In this document: one piece after another, positions 39,491 through 51,764 of the stretch
How the letters are laid out: every line of letters begins with the position of its first letter
Position numbering within the stretch: the first letter of the stretch is position 1
Assembly (NCBI GenBank): GCA_902514695.1
Contig: CABXRR010000005.1
Coordinates: 1 to 52,441, forward strand
Direction of reading: 5' to 3'
Origin: an uncultured Pelagibacteraceae bacterium
GTDB lineage: Bacteria; Pseudomonadota; Alphaproteobacteria; Pelagibacterales; Pelagibacteraceae
DNA: 52,441 nucleotides
Notes under the pieces: generated by a model
Seen by the model: the letters and a program-made list of their open reading frames with translations, nothing else
The model's database searches: none
What the model was told of the DNA's origin: nothing
Translations under genes and position numbers: made by a program

Positions 39491-40450
39491 TTATACTAGT
39501 TCTACAATTGTTTTTTCTAACTTTTCTATTTGTGAAATTTCAAGATTTATTTTTGTAAAGTTTATTCCTGATTGAAGCTTTTCATTTAGTCTCAAATAAT
39601 CTTTTTCAGTAGTTAAAATTTCAGCATTACTTTCTAAAGCAAATTTTGTTATTCTATCTATATCTTTTTGAACATAGTTATAATGATCGCTAAATTCAAA
39701 ATCTTTAATAATTTGAAAATTATTCTTTTTTAACATATCAATAAATGTTTGATGATTTCCTATTCCTGAAAATACAACATACTTATTATCTAAATCAAAT
39801 TTATCTAGATTTAATAATTTATATTTAGAGTCAAAAAAATTTAAGTTTGAACATTTTTTACTTAATATTTCTTTTAAATTTTTATCATTTTCATCATTAC
39901 CACTAAAAAAAATATTCTTATATTTTTCAACTTTACTTAAAGACTCTCTTAAAGGACCAGCTGGAATTAGTCTGCCATTTCCAATAAAATTTTTTTTATT
40001 AAAACAAACAAAAGAAATATCGTAGGTAATATTCTTATCTTGCAGACCATCATCAAAGATTGCAACTGAATAATTTTCAGAAATCGCATCTTCTAAGGCT
40101 TTTATCCGCGATTCACTGACAAATGTCTTACCAAATTTTTCTAATAATCTTCTTTCATCTATTTGGTTTGAGTATTTCTTTCTTATAAAACAACTTTTTA
40201 TATTTTGTTTATCAAGTATTTTTTTAAGTTCTATAGCGAATGAAGTTTTGCCTGTACCACCTAAATATATATTACCAACGCATATAGTTTTAATATCATT
40301 AAATTTTGTTTTTTTGCATTTGATCAAATCTGATTTTACTTCAACTAATTTTGATAATGGGAATAATAAATTGGAGATAAAATTAGGTTTTTTGTAATCC
40401 CAAAATTTAGGTTTTTTTAAGTTCATTATTAAGTACTTTATTAATTTCAA
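39491..40450 (-). CDS. lpxK: Tetraacyldisaccharide 4'-kinase
   Basis: ICVGNIYLGGTGKTSFAIEL; IFDDGLQDKN. The internal ATG at 40426 (MNLKKPKFW) is a plausible alternative start. Confidence 0.93.
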   Translation of the reverse strand: MKLIKYLIMNLKKPKFWDYKKPNFISNLLFPLSKLVEVKSDLIKCKKTKFNDIKTICVGNIYLGGTGKTSFAIELKKILDKQNIKSCFIRKKYSNQIDERRLLEKFGKTFVSESRIKALEDAISENYSVAIFDDGLQDKNITYDISFVCFNKKNFIGNGRLIPAGPLRESLSKVEKYKNIFFSGNDENDKNLKEILSKKCSNLNFFDSKYKLLNLDKFDLDNKYVVFSGIGNHQTFIDMLKKNNFQIIKDFEFSDHYNYVQKDIDRITKFALESNAEILTTEKDYLRLNEKLQSGINFTKINLEISQIEKLEKTIVELV

Positions 40451-41663
40451 TTACACTTTTTTTAAGTATTAAATTTCCCATTTTTGTTAAATTAAGTTTT
40501 TTATTTTTTTTTCTCTTTAAAAGTTTATCAGATATATTTATCAACTGTTTGGTATTAATAAATTTATGAGCGATCTTTAATTTTTTAAATAAGTGGTAAA
40601 TATCTCTAAAATTTTGAACGTTGGGTCCATGCAAAATGTTTAAACCAAATCTTGCTGGTTCAATAGGATTTTGGCCACCATGATTTATTATCGAACCACC
40701 CATAAACACAATTTTTGATATATTAAAAAATTTCTTTGTTTCTCCATATGTATTAACTAAATATATATCTGTATCATTAAGAATCTTTTTATTAGATGTT
40801 CTAATTATAGTTTTAAGATTTAGTGATACAAGCTGATCGTAAATTTCTTTTACTCTATCAGTATGCCTCGGAACAATAATAGTTAATAAACTTTTATATT
40901 TTTTTTTTAAAGCTAAATGAGTTTGAGCAATTTCATTTTCTTCTTTAGGATGAGTACTTGAAGCACAAAAAATTATCCTCTTCTTTATTGATTTTAAAAA
41001 AGTTTTTTCTAAATTAATTGTTTTTTGGTTTTTGGTTTCACAAAATTTAAGGTTTCCAATCTTATTTATTTTTTTAACTTTTAATCTTTTTAAATATTTT
41101 TCAGTATCTGAATTTTGTGGAAAAGCTGACTCAATATTATAAAAAATATTTCTTGAAAATTTATTAAAGAAATTCCATCTAGAAAATGATTTTGAGGTTA
41201 TTCTGGCGTTCATTAAAAGTAGTGGAATAGAGTTTTTTTTAAGATCTTTAAAAATGCAAGGCCATATTTCTGAGTCAATAAAAATAGCCATGTTGGGTTT
41301 CCAATATCTAATAAACTTTGATGTGAAATAAAAAAAATCTATGGGAAAAAATTGGTGAACAACTTTTTTAAATTTATAGTTATTAAATATTTTTGCAGAA
41401 CTTAATGTTGATGTGGTTACTAAAATATTGTTTACTTTTTTATTTTTTTCAACCTCATATATCAAAGGTATTATACTCATTAACTCACCAACACTTGCTG
41501 CATGAAACCAAACAAGATTACCCTTATTTCTTTTTTTTGTGAAATAACAAAATTTTTCTATAAATCTTTTCTTGTGCTCTTTATTTTTAAGCAATCTTAT
41601 TAAGATTATTAAGGGAGAAAAAAATATAATTATTAAGATAAAAATTTGATAAATAAAAAACAT
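40407..41663 (-). CDS. waaA: 3-deoxy-D-manno-octulosonic acid transferase
   Basis: VWFHAASVGELMSIIPLI; CASSTHPKEENEI; GGSIINHGGQNPIEPA. Confidence 0.96.
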   Translation of the reverse strand: MFFIYQIFILIIIFFSPLIILIRLLKNKEHKKRFIEKFCYFTKKRNKGNLVWFHAASVGELMSIIPLIYEVEKNKKVNNILVTTSTLSSAKIFNNYKFKKVVHQFFPIDFFYFTSKFIRYWKPNMAIFIDSEIWPCIFKDLKKNSIPLLLMNARITSKSFSRWNFFNKFSRNIFYNIESAFPQNSDTEKYLKRLKVKKINKIGNLKFCETKNQKTINLEKTFLKSIKKRIIFCASSTHPKEENEIAQTHLALKKKYKSLLTIIVPRHTDRVKEIYDQLVSLNLKTIIRTSNKKILNDTDIYLVNTYGETKKFFNISKIVFMGGSIINHGGQNPIEPARFGLNILHGPNVQNFRDIYHLFKKLKIAHKFINTKQLINISDKLLKRKKNKKLNLTKMGNLILKKSVIEINKVLNNELKKT

Positions 41664-43402
41664 TATCCTTTTCTAATTTGTTTTTCATAAAAACTTTTGT
41701 ATTGACTTGAAATATTTAACAACTCATCGTGTTTACCAGAAGCTAAAACTTCTCCTTTTTCAATAACAAATATTTTGTCTGAATTAAGTATTGTTGACAG
41801 CCTATGGGCTATCACAATTGTAGTTTTATTCTTAGTTAGAATATTTATGGCATTTTGTATTTTTTCTTCTGTCTCTGAATCTAAAGATGAAGTTGCCTCA
41901 TCAAGTAAAATGATAGGAGTTTTCTTTAACATAGCTCTTGCTATTGATATTCTTTGTTTTTCACCGCCAGATAGCCTGATACCGTTTTCCCCAATAATTG
42001 TCTCGTATTTATTTGGAAGCTCGTTAATAAATTCCTCACAATAGGAGAGTCTTGCTGCTTCTTTAATATCATTTTCGTTAGCATCCATGTTTGCATAGGC
42101 AATGTTATTTCTTATAGTGTCATCAAATAAAGTTGTATCTTGGCTTACTAAAGAAATTTGTTTTCTTAGAGATTTAATTTTAGTTTTATAAATAGATTGA
42201 GCATCAATTTTAATATCACCAGATTTTACGTTATAAAATCTAGGTATTAAATTTAAAATAGTTGATTTTCCAGAACCACTATGCCCAACTAAAGCTGACA
42301 TTTTTCCACCTTTGATATTCAGGTTGATATTATTTAATACAACATCGTTATTTTCATCATATTTGAATGAAACATTTTCAAAAGTAATATCTGAATTTTT
42401 TATTGTCAGCTCACTCGCATCTTGATCGTCTTTTATCTCATTTATGTTGTCTATAATTGGTAAAATTCTACGAGCAGCTGAAAGTCCTTGATTAACTGCC
42501 ATATTGATAGTGGCTAAAGATCTAACAGGTTGATAAGCCAACATCATTGCAGCAAGGAAAGAAAAAAAATTATTTATATCTATCTCATCACTGATAATCA
42601 ATTTACCAGAGTAGAAAATGAGTATTGCTATCATGATACCTGTAAAAGTTTCCATTATAGGTGAAACTCTTACATATACTGTTCTAATTTTAGCATTTTT
42701 ATCTTTCAAGATTTCTAAATGTTTATCAGAACGGTTTATTTCATAATATTCTTTTTGAAAAATTTTAATTAATTTATGATTTTTAAATAATTCAATTAAG
42801 TAAGAATTTAAAAAACCAGATCTCTCTTGAGCCTCTGTTGCAACTTTACTTATTCTTTTCCCCAAAGTTTTTGCTGCTATACTTGCTAGAGGTATCATTA
42901 CTATTGATATTAAAGATAGCTTCCAGTTTTGATAAAACATAACTACCAAAAGACCTATTAATGTTAAGCTATCTTTAAAAAGAGCTAAAATAGCATCACT
43001 CAACATATTAGTAATATGTGTTACATCAAATGTTAGGTTAGAGATAAATTTTCCAGAATGTTTTGCATCTATCAGTTTGGTGTCAGCTTTGATTAACGAA
43101 GAAACCATATCAAATTGAAGTATTTTTTTTATTTCTTCACCAACTTTAATCATTGTTGATTTTGCAAGATAGAGAGATATTCCTTTTGTGGCAAATGTAA
43201 TGATTATAAAAGCAGGTATTAAGAATATTAAAGTTTCATCTTTATCAATAAAAATTTTTTTAATTGCCGGATCTAGTAACCAAGCGATTCCAGAAGTGCT
43301 TGCAGCAACCATTATTGAGAAGAAAGCAGCAAAAAATATCTTATTTAAAAATCTTTTTGAATAATCTTTGTATAATCTTTTAATTATAAAGCTTGTTTTC
43401 AT
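41663..43402 (-). CDS. msbA: Lipid A export ABC transporter MsbA-like
   Basis: ABC TM domain plus GHSGSGKST, LSGGEKQRISIARAM; start/stop overlap with waaA. Confidence 0.92.
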   Translation of the reverse strand: MKTSFIIKRLYKDYSKRFLNKIFFAAFFSIMVAASTSGIAWLLDPAIKKIFIDKDETLIFLIPAFIIITFATKGISLYLAKSTMIKVGEEIKKILQFDMVSSLIKADTKLIDAKHSGKFISNLTFDVTHITNMLSDAILALFKDSLTLIGLLVVMFYQNWKLSLISIVMIPLASIAAKTLGKRISKVATEAQERSGFLNSYLIELFKNHKLIKIFQKEYYEINRSDKHLEILKDKNAKIRTVYVRVSPIMETFTGIMIAILIFYSGKLIISDEIDINNFFSFLAAMMLAYQPVRSLATINMAVNQGLSAARRILPIIDNINEIKDDQDASELTIKNSDITFENVSFKYDENNDVVLNNINLNIKGGKMSALVGHSGSGKSTILNLIPRFYNVKSGDIKIDAQSIYKTKIKSLRKQISLVSQDTTLFDDTIRNNIAYANMDANENDIKEAARLSYCEEFINELPNKYETIIGENGIRLSGGEKQRISIARAMLKKTPIILLDEATSSLDSETEEKIQNAINILTKNKTTIVIAHRLSTILNSDKIFVIEKGEVLASGKHDELLNISSQYKSFYEKQIRKG

Positions 43403-44268
43403 ATATTTAGTTTTCCTAAAATTATGAAAATTAAAACAATAAAACCAAATAGATTATTACTTTTAAAAATACTTAGACAACCATTAACATTTTTAGAGTC
43501 AAACTTTTTTATTTGATAAAAAAACAAGTGTGCAATCATAACTATTGCCCCTACATAAAAAAGAAAATTAAAATACATAAATTGACCTAGCAATAAATAT
43601 GATAAAATTGTAATTGAGTAACATATAAATAGAAATTTTTTTGGGTTATTTTTAAATTTAATTGATGTAGACTTAACTCCTATTATTTCATCATCAGTAA
43701 TATCTTGATATCCATATACAGTGTCGTATCCAAGTGTCCAAAATATGGCTCCAAAATACAAAATAATTGGTATTATGTTGATCTCATTCTCAATTGATGT
43801 CCAACCTAAAATTAAACCATAATTAAATGTTATACCTAAAAATAATTGTGGCCAGTAAGTAAACCTTTTCATTAATGGATATGTAAATGCAAGTGGCATT
43901 GAGCAAAATGCCAAAATAATAGTAAGCTTATTAAAATTAATTAAAACTATTAGAGCACTTAAGCATAAAATTGTAGCATAAAGTAATCCTAGTATAATAG
44001 ATATTTTACCTGATGCTATTGGTCTATTTTTTGTTCTGGAAACTTTTTTATCAAATTCTTTATCTGCGATATCATTAATTATACAACCTGCAGATCTCAT
44101 AAATACTGATCCCAAAAAAAATAAAAGTAAGTAAAAAAAATATAAATTATAATTATTGTCAAAATCATAAGCTAGGGTTAAACCCCATGCACAAGGCCAA
44201 AATAACAACATGTAACCTATGGGTCTTTCAAGTCTGGTAAGTTCTATAAATAAGTTTAATTGGTTCAT
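43399..44268 (-). CDS. ubiA: 4-hydroxybenzoate octaprenyltransferase
   Basis: RLERPIGYMLLFWPCAWG; RSAGCIINDIADKEFD; DTVYGYQDITDD. Confidence 0.95.
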   Translation of the reverse strand: MNQLNLFIELTRLERPIGYMLLFWPCAWGLTLAYDFDNNYNLYFFYLLLFFLGSVFMRSAGCIINDIADKEFDKKVSRTKNRPIASGKISIILGLLYATILCLSALIVLINFNKLTIILAFCSMPLAFTYPLMKRFTYWPQLFLGITFNYGLILGWTSIENEINIIPIILYFGAIFWTLGYDTVYGYQDITDDEIIGVKSTSIKFKNNPKKFLFICYSITILSYLLLGQFMYFNFLFYVGAIVMIAHLFFYQIKKFDSKNVNGCLSIFKSNNLFGFIVLIFIILGKLNI

Positions 44269-44319
44269 AAAATTTACTTGTAAATAACAAAGGCAAGATT
44301 GATAATCAAACTGATTCGT

Positions 44320-44724
44320 ATGAATATAGATTACACAGTTACTGCGTTAATGTTTCCAGCTATTCCCTTGTTAATGAATATATATAGTAATCGATTTCAT
44401 TCATTGAGTAAGCTAATTCGAGAACTCCATGATGAACATGTTTATGAAAAACATGTTCCACCAGAGTGGAAAAAACAATTTATTAATTTAAGTGGAAGGA
44501 TAACATTATTAAGATGGTCGATAATGTTTGGAGCTTTTGGTTTTTTGTTTAATATGCTCACTGTACTTGGTCTCTACTTAAGTGAAATTTTTGTAGCTAG
44601 ATTAATCTTTGGTTCTTGTTGCTTATCTATGATTGTTTCAATAATATTTTTTATTAGGGAAATTCATATTTCAACAAACGCTCTAAGACTTCATATGTCT
44701 GATATGGATGTTAAAGTTGATTAA
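44320..44724 (+). CDS. DUF2721 family membrane protein
   Basis: PAIPLLMNIYSNRFHSLSKLIRELHD; ATG at 44320 is more plausible than the listed TTG at 44299. Confidence 0.75.
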   Translation: MNIDYTVTALMFPAIPLLMNIYSNRFHSLSKLIRELHDEHVYEKHVPPEWKKQFINLSGRITLLRWSIMFGAFGFLFNMLTVLGLYLSEIFVARLIFGSCCLSMIVSIIFFIREIHISTNALRLHMSDMDVKVD

Positions 44725-45692
44725 GGAATTATAACTGCAGGTCCTAATATTTTTCTATTTTCTAAATCTTGATGAGCTTTAACAATTTCATCCAAAGAAT
44801 ATTTTTTGAAAATATTAAGTGTAAATTTCTTTTTAATAAACATATCAAAAACTTTTTTTGAAGCTTCATCAAGTTCCTCTTTAGTAGAGGTGTAATGGGC
44901 AATACTTGGTCTAGTTAAATATAAACCTTTTGGTGCAAGAGATTTTGTTACATTACAGGGGTCTAATGGGCCAGATGCATTTCCAAAAGAGACCATCATG
45001 CCTCTTACTTTTAAACATTCAATCGAGCCATCAAATGTTTTTTTACCAACACCATCATAAACAACTGGTACACCAACGCCATCTGTAATTTCTTTTACTT
45101 TTTCTGCAAAATTTTCTTTTGAATAATTAATGACGTGATCACAACCGTTAGCTTTTGCAACTTCAGTTTTTTCATCAGAACCAACTGTTCCTATTACTTT
45201 ACATCCTAAACTTTTCGCCCATTGGCAAAATATTTGGCCAACACCACCTGCAGCCGCATGAAATAAAATAGTTTCACCTGATTTAACTGGATAAGTTTTG
45301 TGAAGAAGATAAAAAACAGTAAATCCTTTAGTCATTAAAGTTGCTACATTTTCTAATTCAATTTCATTTGGAACTTTGACTAATTTTTTTGTTGGGAAAA
45401 TTCTGTGAGTTGAATATGAGCCAATAGGCATTGAAGCATAAGCAACCTTATCCCCAATACTAAAGTTTTTTACATCTGGTCCAATTTTTTCAATTATGCC
45501 TGCGCCTTCAATTCCAATTCCAGATGGCAAATCAACAGGGTAGAGACCAGATCTGTGATAAGTATCTATATAATTTAAACCGATAGCTTCATTCTTAATT
45601 AAAACTTCACCAGATTTTGGATTTTCAAGCTGTATATCTTTAATTTCCAAAACTTCTGGGCCACCATTTTTTGAAATAGTTACTGCTTTCAT
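44721..45692 (-). CDS. qor: NADPH:quinone oxidoreductase (zeta-crystallin-like)
   Basis: NYIDTYHRSGLYPVDLPSGIGIEGAG; FHAAAGGVGQIFCQWAKSLGCKVIGT. Confidence 0.95.
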   Translation of the reverse strand: MKAVTISKNGGPEVLEIKDIQLENPKSGEVLIKNEAIGLNYIDTYHRSGLYPVDLPSGIGIEGAGIIEKIGPDVKNFSIGDKVAYASMPIGSYSTHRIFPTKKLVKVPNEIELENVATLMTKGFTVFYLLHKTYPVKSGETILFHAAAGGVGQIFCQWAKSLGCKVIGTVGSDEKTEVAKANGCDHVINYSKENFAEKVKEITDGVGVPVVYDGVGKKTFDGSIECLKVRGMMVSFGNASGPLDPCNVTKSLAPKGLYLTRPSIAHYTSTKEELDEASKKVFDMFIKKKFTLNIFKKYSLDEIVKAHQDLENRKILGPAVIIP

Positions 45693-46522
45693 TTTACAAA
45701 TGTACCATTATGATAATCCTGCACTGCCTGCAAGATCTCAGTTTTGGTATTCATCACAAATGGCCCGCCTCTAGCTATTTCTTCATTAATAGGTTTTCCT
45801 GAAATTAATAAAAATTTAGCATTTGATTTAGCCTTTACTTTTAATTCTTCACCTCTTAATAAAAGTATTAGAGTACTATCTTTCACATTATCATGTTTTT
45901 TTTCACCAATACTTATCTCTCCATTAATTAAATAAATAAATGAATTGTGAGAAGAAGGTAATTTAAAATTAAATTCCTTATCTTTATTTAGTTCTACGTC
46001 AAAATAAACTGGTTCGACATTATGATTTTTTACAGGGCCTTCCGCTTTTTCAAATTTACCAGCAATAACTTTTATTTTTTTATCGTTATCTTTGTGAACA
46101 TTCATTTTATCAGCATCAATATAAATATATTCTGGTTTACTCATTTTTAATTTAGCGGGCATATTGATCCATAACTGAAAACCGTGAAGTTTTCCTTCTT
46201 TCATAGCAGGCATTTCAGAATGAATGATACCACTTCCAGTTTTCATCCATTGGACATCTCCAGCAGTCATTTTACCTTCACCTCCTGTGCTATCTTTATG
46301 TTCAAAATCACCAGCAAGCATATAAGTTACCGTTTCAATTCCTCTGTGTGGATGGGGAGGAAAACCAGCTACATAGTCATCAGGGTTTTCAGAACCAAAT
46401 TCATCTAACATTAAAAAAGGATCAAAATAATTTGGCTCAACACCTATGCTTCTTTTTAATTTTACTCCTGCTCCATCTGAAGCTGAAATTGGTTCAATTA
46501 TTTTCTTAACTTCAATTTTCAT
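45689..46522 (-). CDS. Pirin family protein
   Basis: GFPPHPHRGIETVTYMLAGDFEHKDS; QWMKTGSGIIHSEMP. Confidence 0.95.
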   Translation of the reverse strand: MKIEVKKIIEPISASDGAGVKLKRSIGVEPNYFDPFLMLDEFGSENPDDYVAGFPPHPHRGIETVTYMLAGDFEHKDSTGGEGKMTAGDVQWMKTGSGIIHSEMPAMKEGKLHGFQLWINMPAKLKMSKPEYIYIDADKMNVHKDNDKKIKVIAGKFEKAEGPVKNHNVEPVYFDVELNKDKEFNFKLPSSHNSFIYLINGEISIGEKKHDNVKDSTLILLLRGEELKVKAKSNAKFLLISGKPINEEIARGGPFVMNTKTEILQAVQDYHNGTFVK

Positions 46523-46561
46523 ATAATTTAAATAGCTGTCTTAATAAATTATTCAATACTA

Positions 46562-46750
46562 TTATCCACATCTGTTACATCTAATAGTGGCAAATATTTC
46601 ATCCCAATCAGACTCTTTTTCCTCGACATAATCTAAAAGGCATCTCAAAGCTTTCGATTGATCTGGAAGGTCATATTTGTCAGCTATTTGTTCCAACATC
46701 TTTTCAGAGTCAGAATATATTTCAAAAGATACATCTTTTTTTTCACTCAT
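46562..46750 (-). CDS. Small protein with C-terminal CxxC, unknown function
   Basis: 62 aa MSEKKDVSFEIYSDSEKMLEQIADKYDLPDQSKALRCLLDYVEEKESDWDEIFATIRCNRCG; strong SD AAAAAGGAGAAAT-ATG. Confidence 0.7.
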   Translation of the reverse strand: MSEKKDVSFEIYSDSEKMLEQIADKYDLPDQSKALRCLLDYVEEKESDWDEIFATIRCNRCG

Positions 46751-46814
46751 ATTTCTCCTTTTTATTTCAAATTATCTTAATTATCTATTTTCTAATACTA
46801 GCCAAATGATCGCT

Positions 46815-47477
46815 TCAAATTATACCTTCTAACTCTGATAAATCTTTAATTTCAAAATTGGGCTTATAATCTAAATTATCAAAAATATTTTTATTTCTAT
46901 TCACCCAAATTGCGCTATAACCATAATTTCCTCCACCAGAGACATCCCAAGTATTTGCACTTAAAAAAGCAATTTCATTTTTTTTCATATGGTATTTTTT
47001 TACTGGAATATCGTAAACTTTGGAGTTAGGTTTATATATTCCAACTTCTTCAATAGAAAAAATATCATCAAATAAATAATCTAAATTATTACTCTTGACT
47101 AGTTCATTTAATAGAGAAGGAGTTCCATTTGAAAGTATAGCTAATTTAAAATTTTTTTCTTTTAATGTTTTTAGAGTTTTTGGAACTTCCTCAAAAGGTG
47201 AAAGAACTTTATATAAATTCAACAATTCATTTTTCATTGTTGGGTCTATGTTAAAGACTTTCATAGATTTATCTAAACTGTCTTCAGTTACTTGCCAAAA
47301 ATCTTTATGTCTTTTCATTAAACTTCTAAGCCAGGTATATTCTAACTGTGTAGTTCTCCAAAAGTTTGCAAAACCTTCCCACTTATCCCCGATTTTGTCC
47401 TTACATTTTTCAGCAGCTGAATTAACATCAAACAATGTACCATAAGCATCAAAAATTATTGCTTTAATATTTTTCAT
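46815..47477 (-). CDS. Haloacid dehalogenase type II (HAD superfamily)
   Basis: FDAYGTLFDVNSA, YTWLRSLM, LSNGTPSLL, YKPNSKVY, SANTWDVSGG. Confidence 0.9.
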   Translation of the reverse strand: MKNIKAIIFDAYGTLFDVNSAAEKCKDKIGDKWEGFANFWRTTQLEYTWLRSLMKRHKDFWQVTEDSLDKSMKVFNIDPTMKNELLNLYKVLSPFEEVPKTLKTLKEKNFKLAILSNGTPSLLNELVKSNNLDYLFDDIFSIEEVGIYKPNSKVYDIPVKKYHMKKNEIAFLSANTWDVSGGGNYGYSAIWVNRNKNIFDNLDYKPNFEIKDLSELEGII

Positions 47478-47494
47478 AAACTAACTTAACACAA

Positions 47495-48196
47495 ATGAGT
47501 AATATTAGATTATTTTTTTCAGCGTCATTATCGGCGGACATGATTGATAAATTAGATAAGTCCCAATCTCATTATCTAAACAAAGTAATGAGAGTAAAAG
47601 AAAATGAAGTTTTTTCTTTATTTAATAAAAATGGAGAATGGGAAGCAAAAATTTTATCAATATCAAAAAATATTGTTGAATTCAAAACAACTAAACAACT
47701 AAGACAAAATGAGAATATCAAAGAACTATGGTTAGCATTTTCACCAATTAAATCAAACTATCAGCATTTTATGATACAAAAAGCAACAGAGTTAGGGGTA
47801 ACTAAGTTTTTACCAATTATTTTTGATAGAACAGTTGTAAGAAAGATTAATAAAGAACGTTTAGAAAAAATAGTTATTGAAGCAAGCGAGCAATCAAATC
47901 GTATTAATGTTCCTTCAATTGAGAGTCCTCAAAACTTAGATAGTTTTTTAAAAAAAAACACAATGGATTTAATATTTACAGATTTAAACACAGATAATAT
48001 TAAAGTTGATAAATCAAAACTTACAAACAAACCAGTTTGTATTATCATTGGTCCAGAAGGGGATTTTTCAGAACCTGAAAGAGATAAGATTCTCTCTTTT
48101 AAAGGCGTTCAATCAGTCAAAATTAATGAGAATATCTTAAGATCAGAAACAGCAGTCATATCTGCGATTTCAATCGTAAATTATGCGATTAATTGA
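47495..48196 (+). CDS. rsmE: 16S rRNA (uracil1498-N3)-methyltransferase
   Basis: HYLNKVMRVKENE; IIGPEGDFSEPERD; ENILRSETAVISA. Confidence 0.95.
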   Translation: MSNIRLFFSASLSADMIDKLDKSQSHYLNKVMRVKENEVFSLFNKNGEWEAKILSISKNIVEFKTTKQLRQNENIKELWLAFSPIKSNYQHFMIQKATELGVTKFLPIIFDRTVVRKINKERLEKIVIEASEQSNRINVPSIESPQNLDSFLKKNTMDLIFTDLNTDNIKVDKSKLTNKPVCIIIGPEGDFSEPERDKILSFKGVQSVKINENILRSETAVISAISIVNYAIN

Positions 48197-48256
48197 TAAA
48201 TTGTCGCGAAAACTAAAGTGTAATTTTAATAAAAGAGCTTTATATAGCTATTAAAA

Positions 48257-50706
<2,450 letters not shown>

Positions 50707-50730
50707 TATAAAAGCAAAAAAAAAAAACTG

Positions 50731-51642
50731 ATGAGTAATTCAAGGCTAAAGAAAAGGAGTTTAAGTCAGGAAGATTTATTTAATTTTTCTGAACTATTTA
50801 AACTAATGAAACCAAGAGTAATGTCATTAGTAATTTTTACTTGTGCAGTTGGGCTCTTAACTTCGCCAAATCTTGTATCAACAAAGGATGCTATAATAGG
50901 AATTTTATTAGTTTCTCTTGGCGCAGGCGCAGCTGGGGCGCTCAATATGTGGTATGAGTCTGATCTGGATGCTTTAATGACTAGAACTTGTTTGAGACCT
51001 ATACCAACTGGAAAAGTTAATAGAAACCAAGCTCTCATTTTTGGTGTCACATTATCTATCATCTCAGTAGTAGCTTTAGATTATTTTACAAACAGAATTT
51101 CAGCAGCTATTTTACTTTTAACAATTCTATTTTATGTTTTTGTTTATACAATTTGGTTAAAAAGACGAACACCACAAAATATAGTTATTGGTGGAGCCGC
51201 AGGTGCTTTCCCACCAGTTATTGGATGGACTATAGCTACTGGTACTTTATCTATCGAACCATTATCTTTTTTTTTAATAATATTTTTTTGGACCCCCTCA
51301 CATTTTTGGGCTTTGAGTTTGTACAAATCGGATGATTATAAAAAAGCAAATATACCAATGTTACCCCTAACTAATGGGGTTGAAAGCACAAAAACCAATA
51401 TATTTGTTTATTCTTTATTAATGTTACCAATTATTATTTTTCCTTTCTGGATAAATTTTGCAGGTTTAACTTTTTTAATACCTTCTTTGTTATTAACTCT
51501 TTACTACAATTTTTTATGTTATGAACTTTATAAGTTTAAAAAAAATAAGTTTGATCCAAAAAAAGCTAAATCCATATTTGGATACTCTATTTTATATTTA
51601 TTTTTAATTTTTGTACTTTTTCTGATAGATAAAATTTTATGA
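50731..51642 (+). CDS. ctaB: Protoheme IX farnesyltransferase
   Basis: LMKPRVMSLVIFT; NMWYESDLDALMTRTCLRPIPTG. Confidence 0.97.
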   Translation: MSNSRLKKRSLSQEDLFNFSELFKLMKPRVMSLVIFTCAVGLLTSPNLVSTKDAIIGILLVSLGAGAAGALNMWYESDLDALMTRTCLRPIPTGKVNRNQALIFGVTLSIISVVALDYFTNRISAAILLLTILFYVFVYTIWLKRRTPQNIVIGGAAGAFPPVIGWTIATGTLSIEPLSFFLIIFFWTPSHFWALSLYKSDDYKKANIPMLPLTNGVESTKTNIFVYSLLMLPIIIFPFWINFAGLTFLIPSLLLTLYYNFLCYELYKFKKNKFDPKKAKSIFGYSILYLFLIFVLFLIDKIL

Positions 51643-51764
51643 TAACACCTGATAAAAAAACTAGGAAAAAAAATATATTAACAGCTTTAGCGATAATTGC
51701 TTTTATGATCTTTCTTTTCTTTTTTACCTTATATAATACAGGAGTATTTGATAGATCTATATGA
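51639..51764 (+). CDS. Small CoxF-like single-TM protein (not in supplied ORF track)
   Basis: 41 aa MITPDKKTRKKNILTALAIIAFMIFLFFFTLYNTGVFDRSI; start overlaps the ctaB stop and its stop overlaps the ctaG start, at the canonical coxF position. Confidence 0.8.
   Translation: MITPDKKTRKKNILTALAIIAFMIFLFFFTLYNTGVFDRSI

Noticed and set aside
48225-48256. AGCTTTATATAGCT inverted repeat upstream of ctaC
   Set aside because: Only a 4-bp AGCT palindromic stem in AT-rich sequence; expected by chance.
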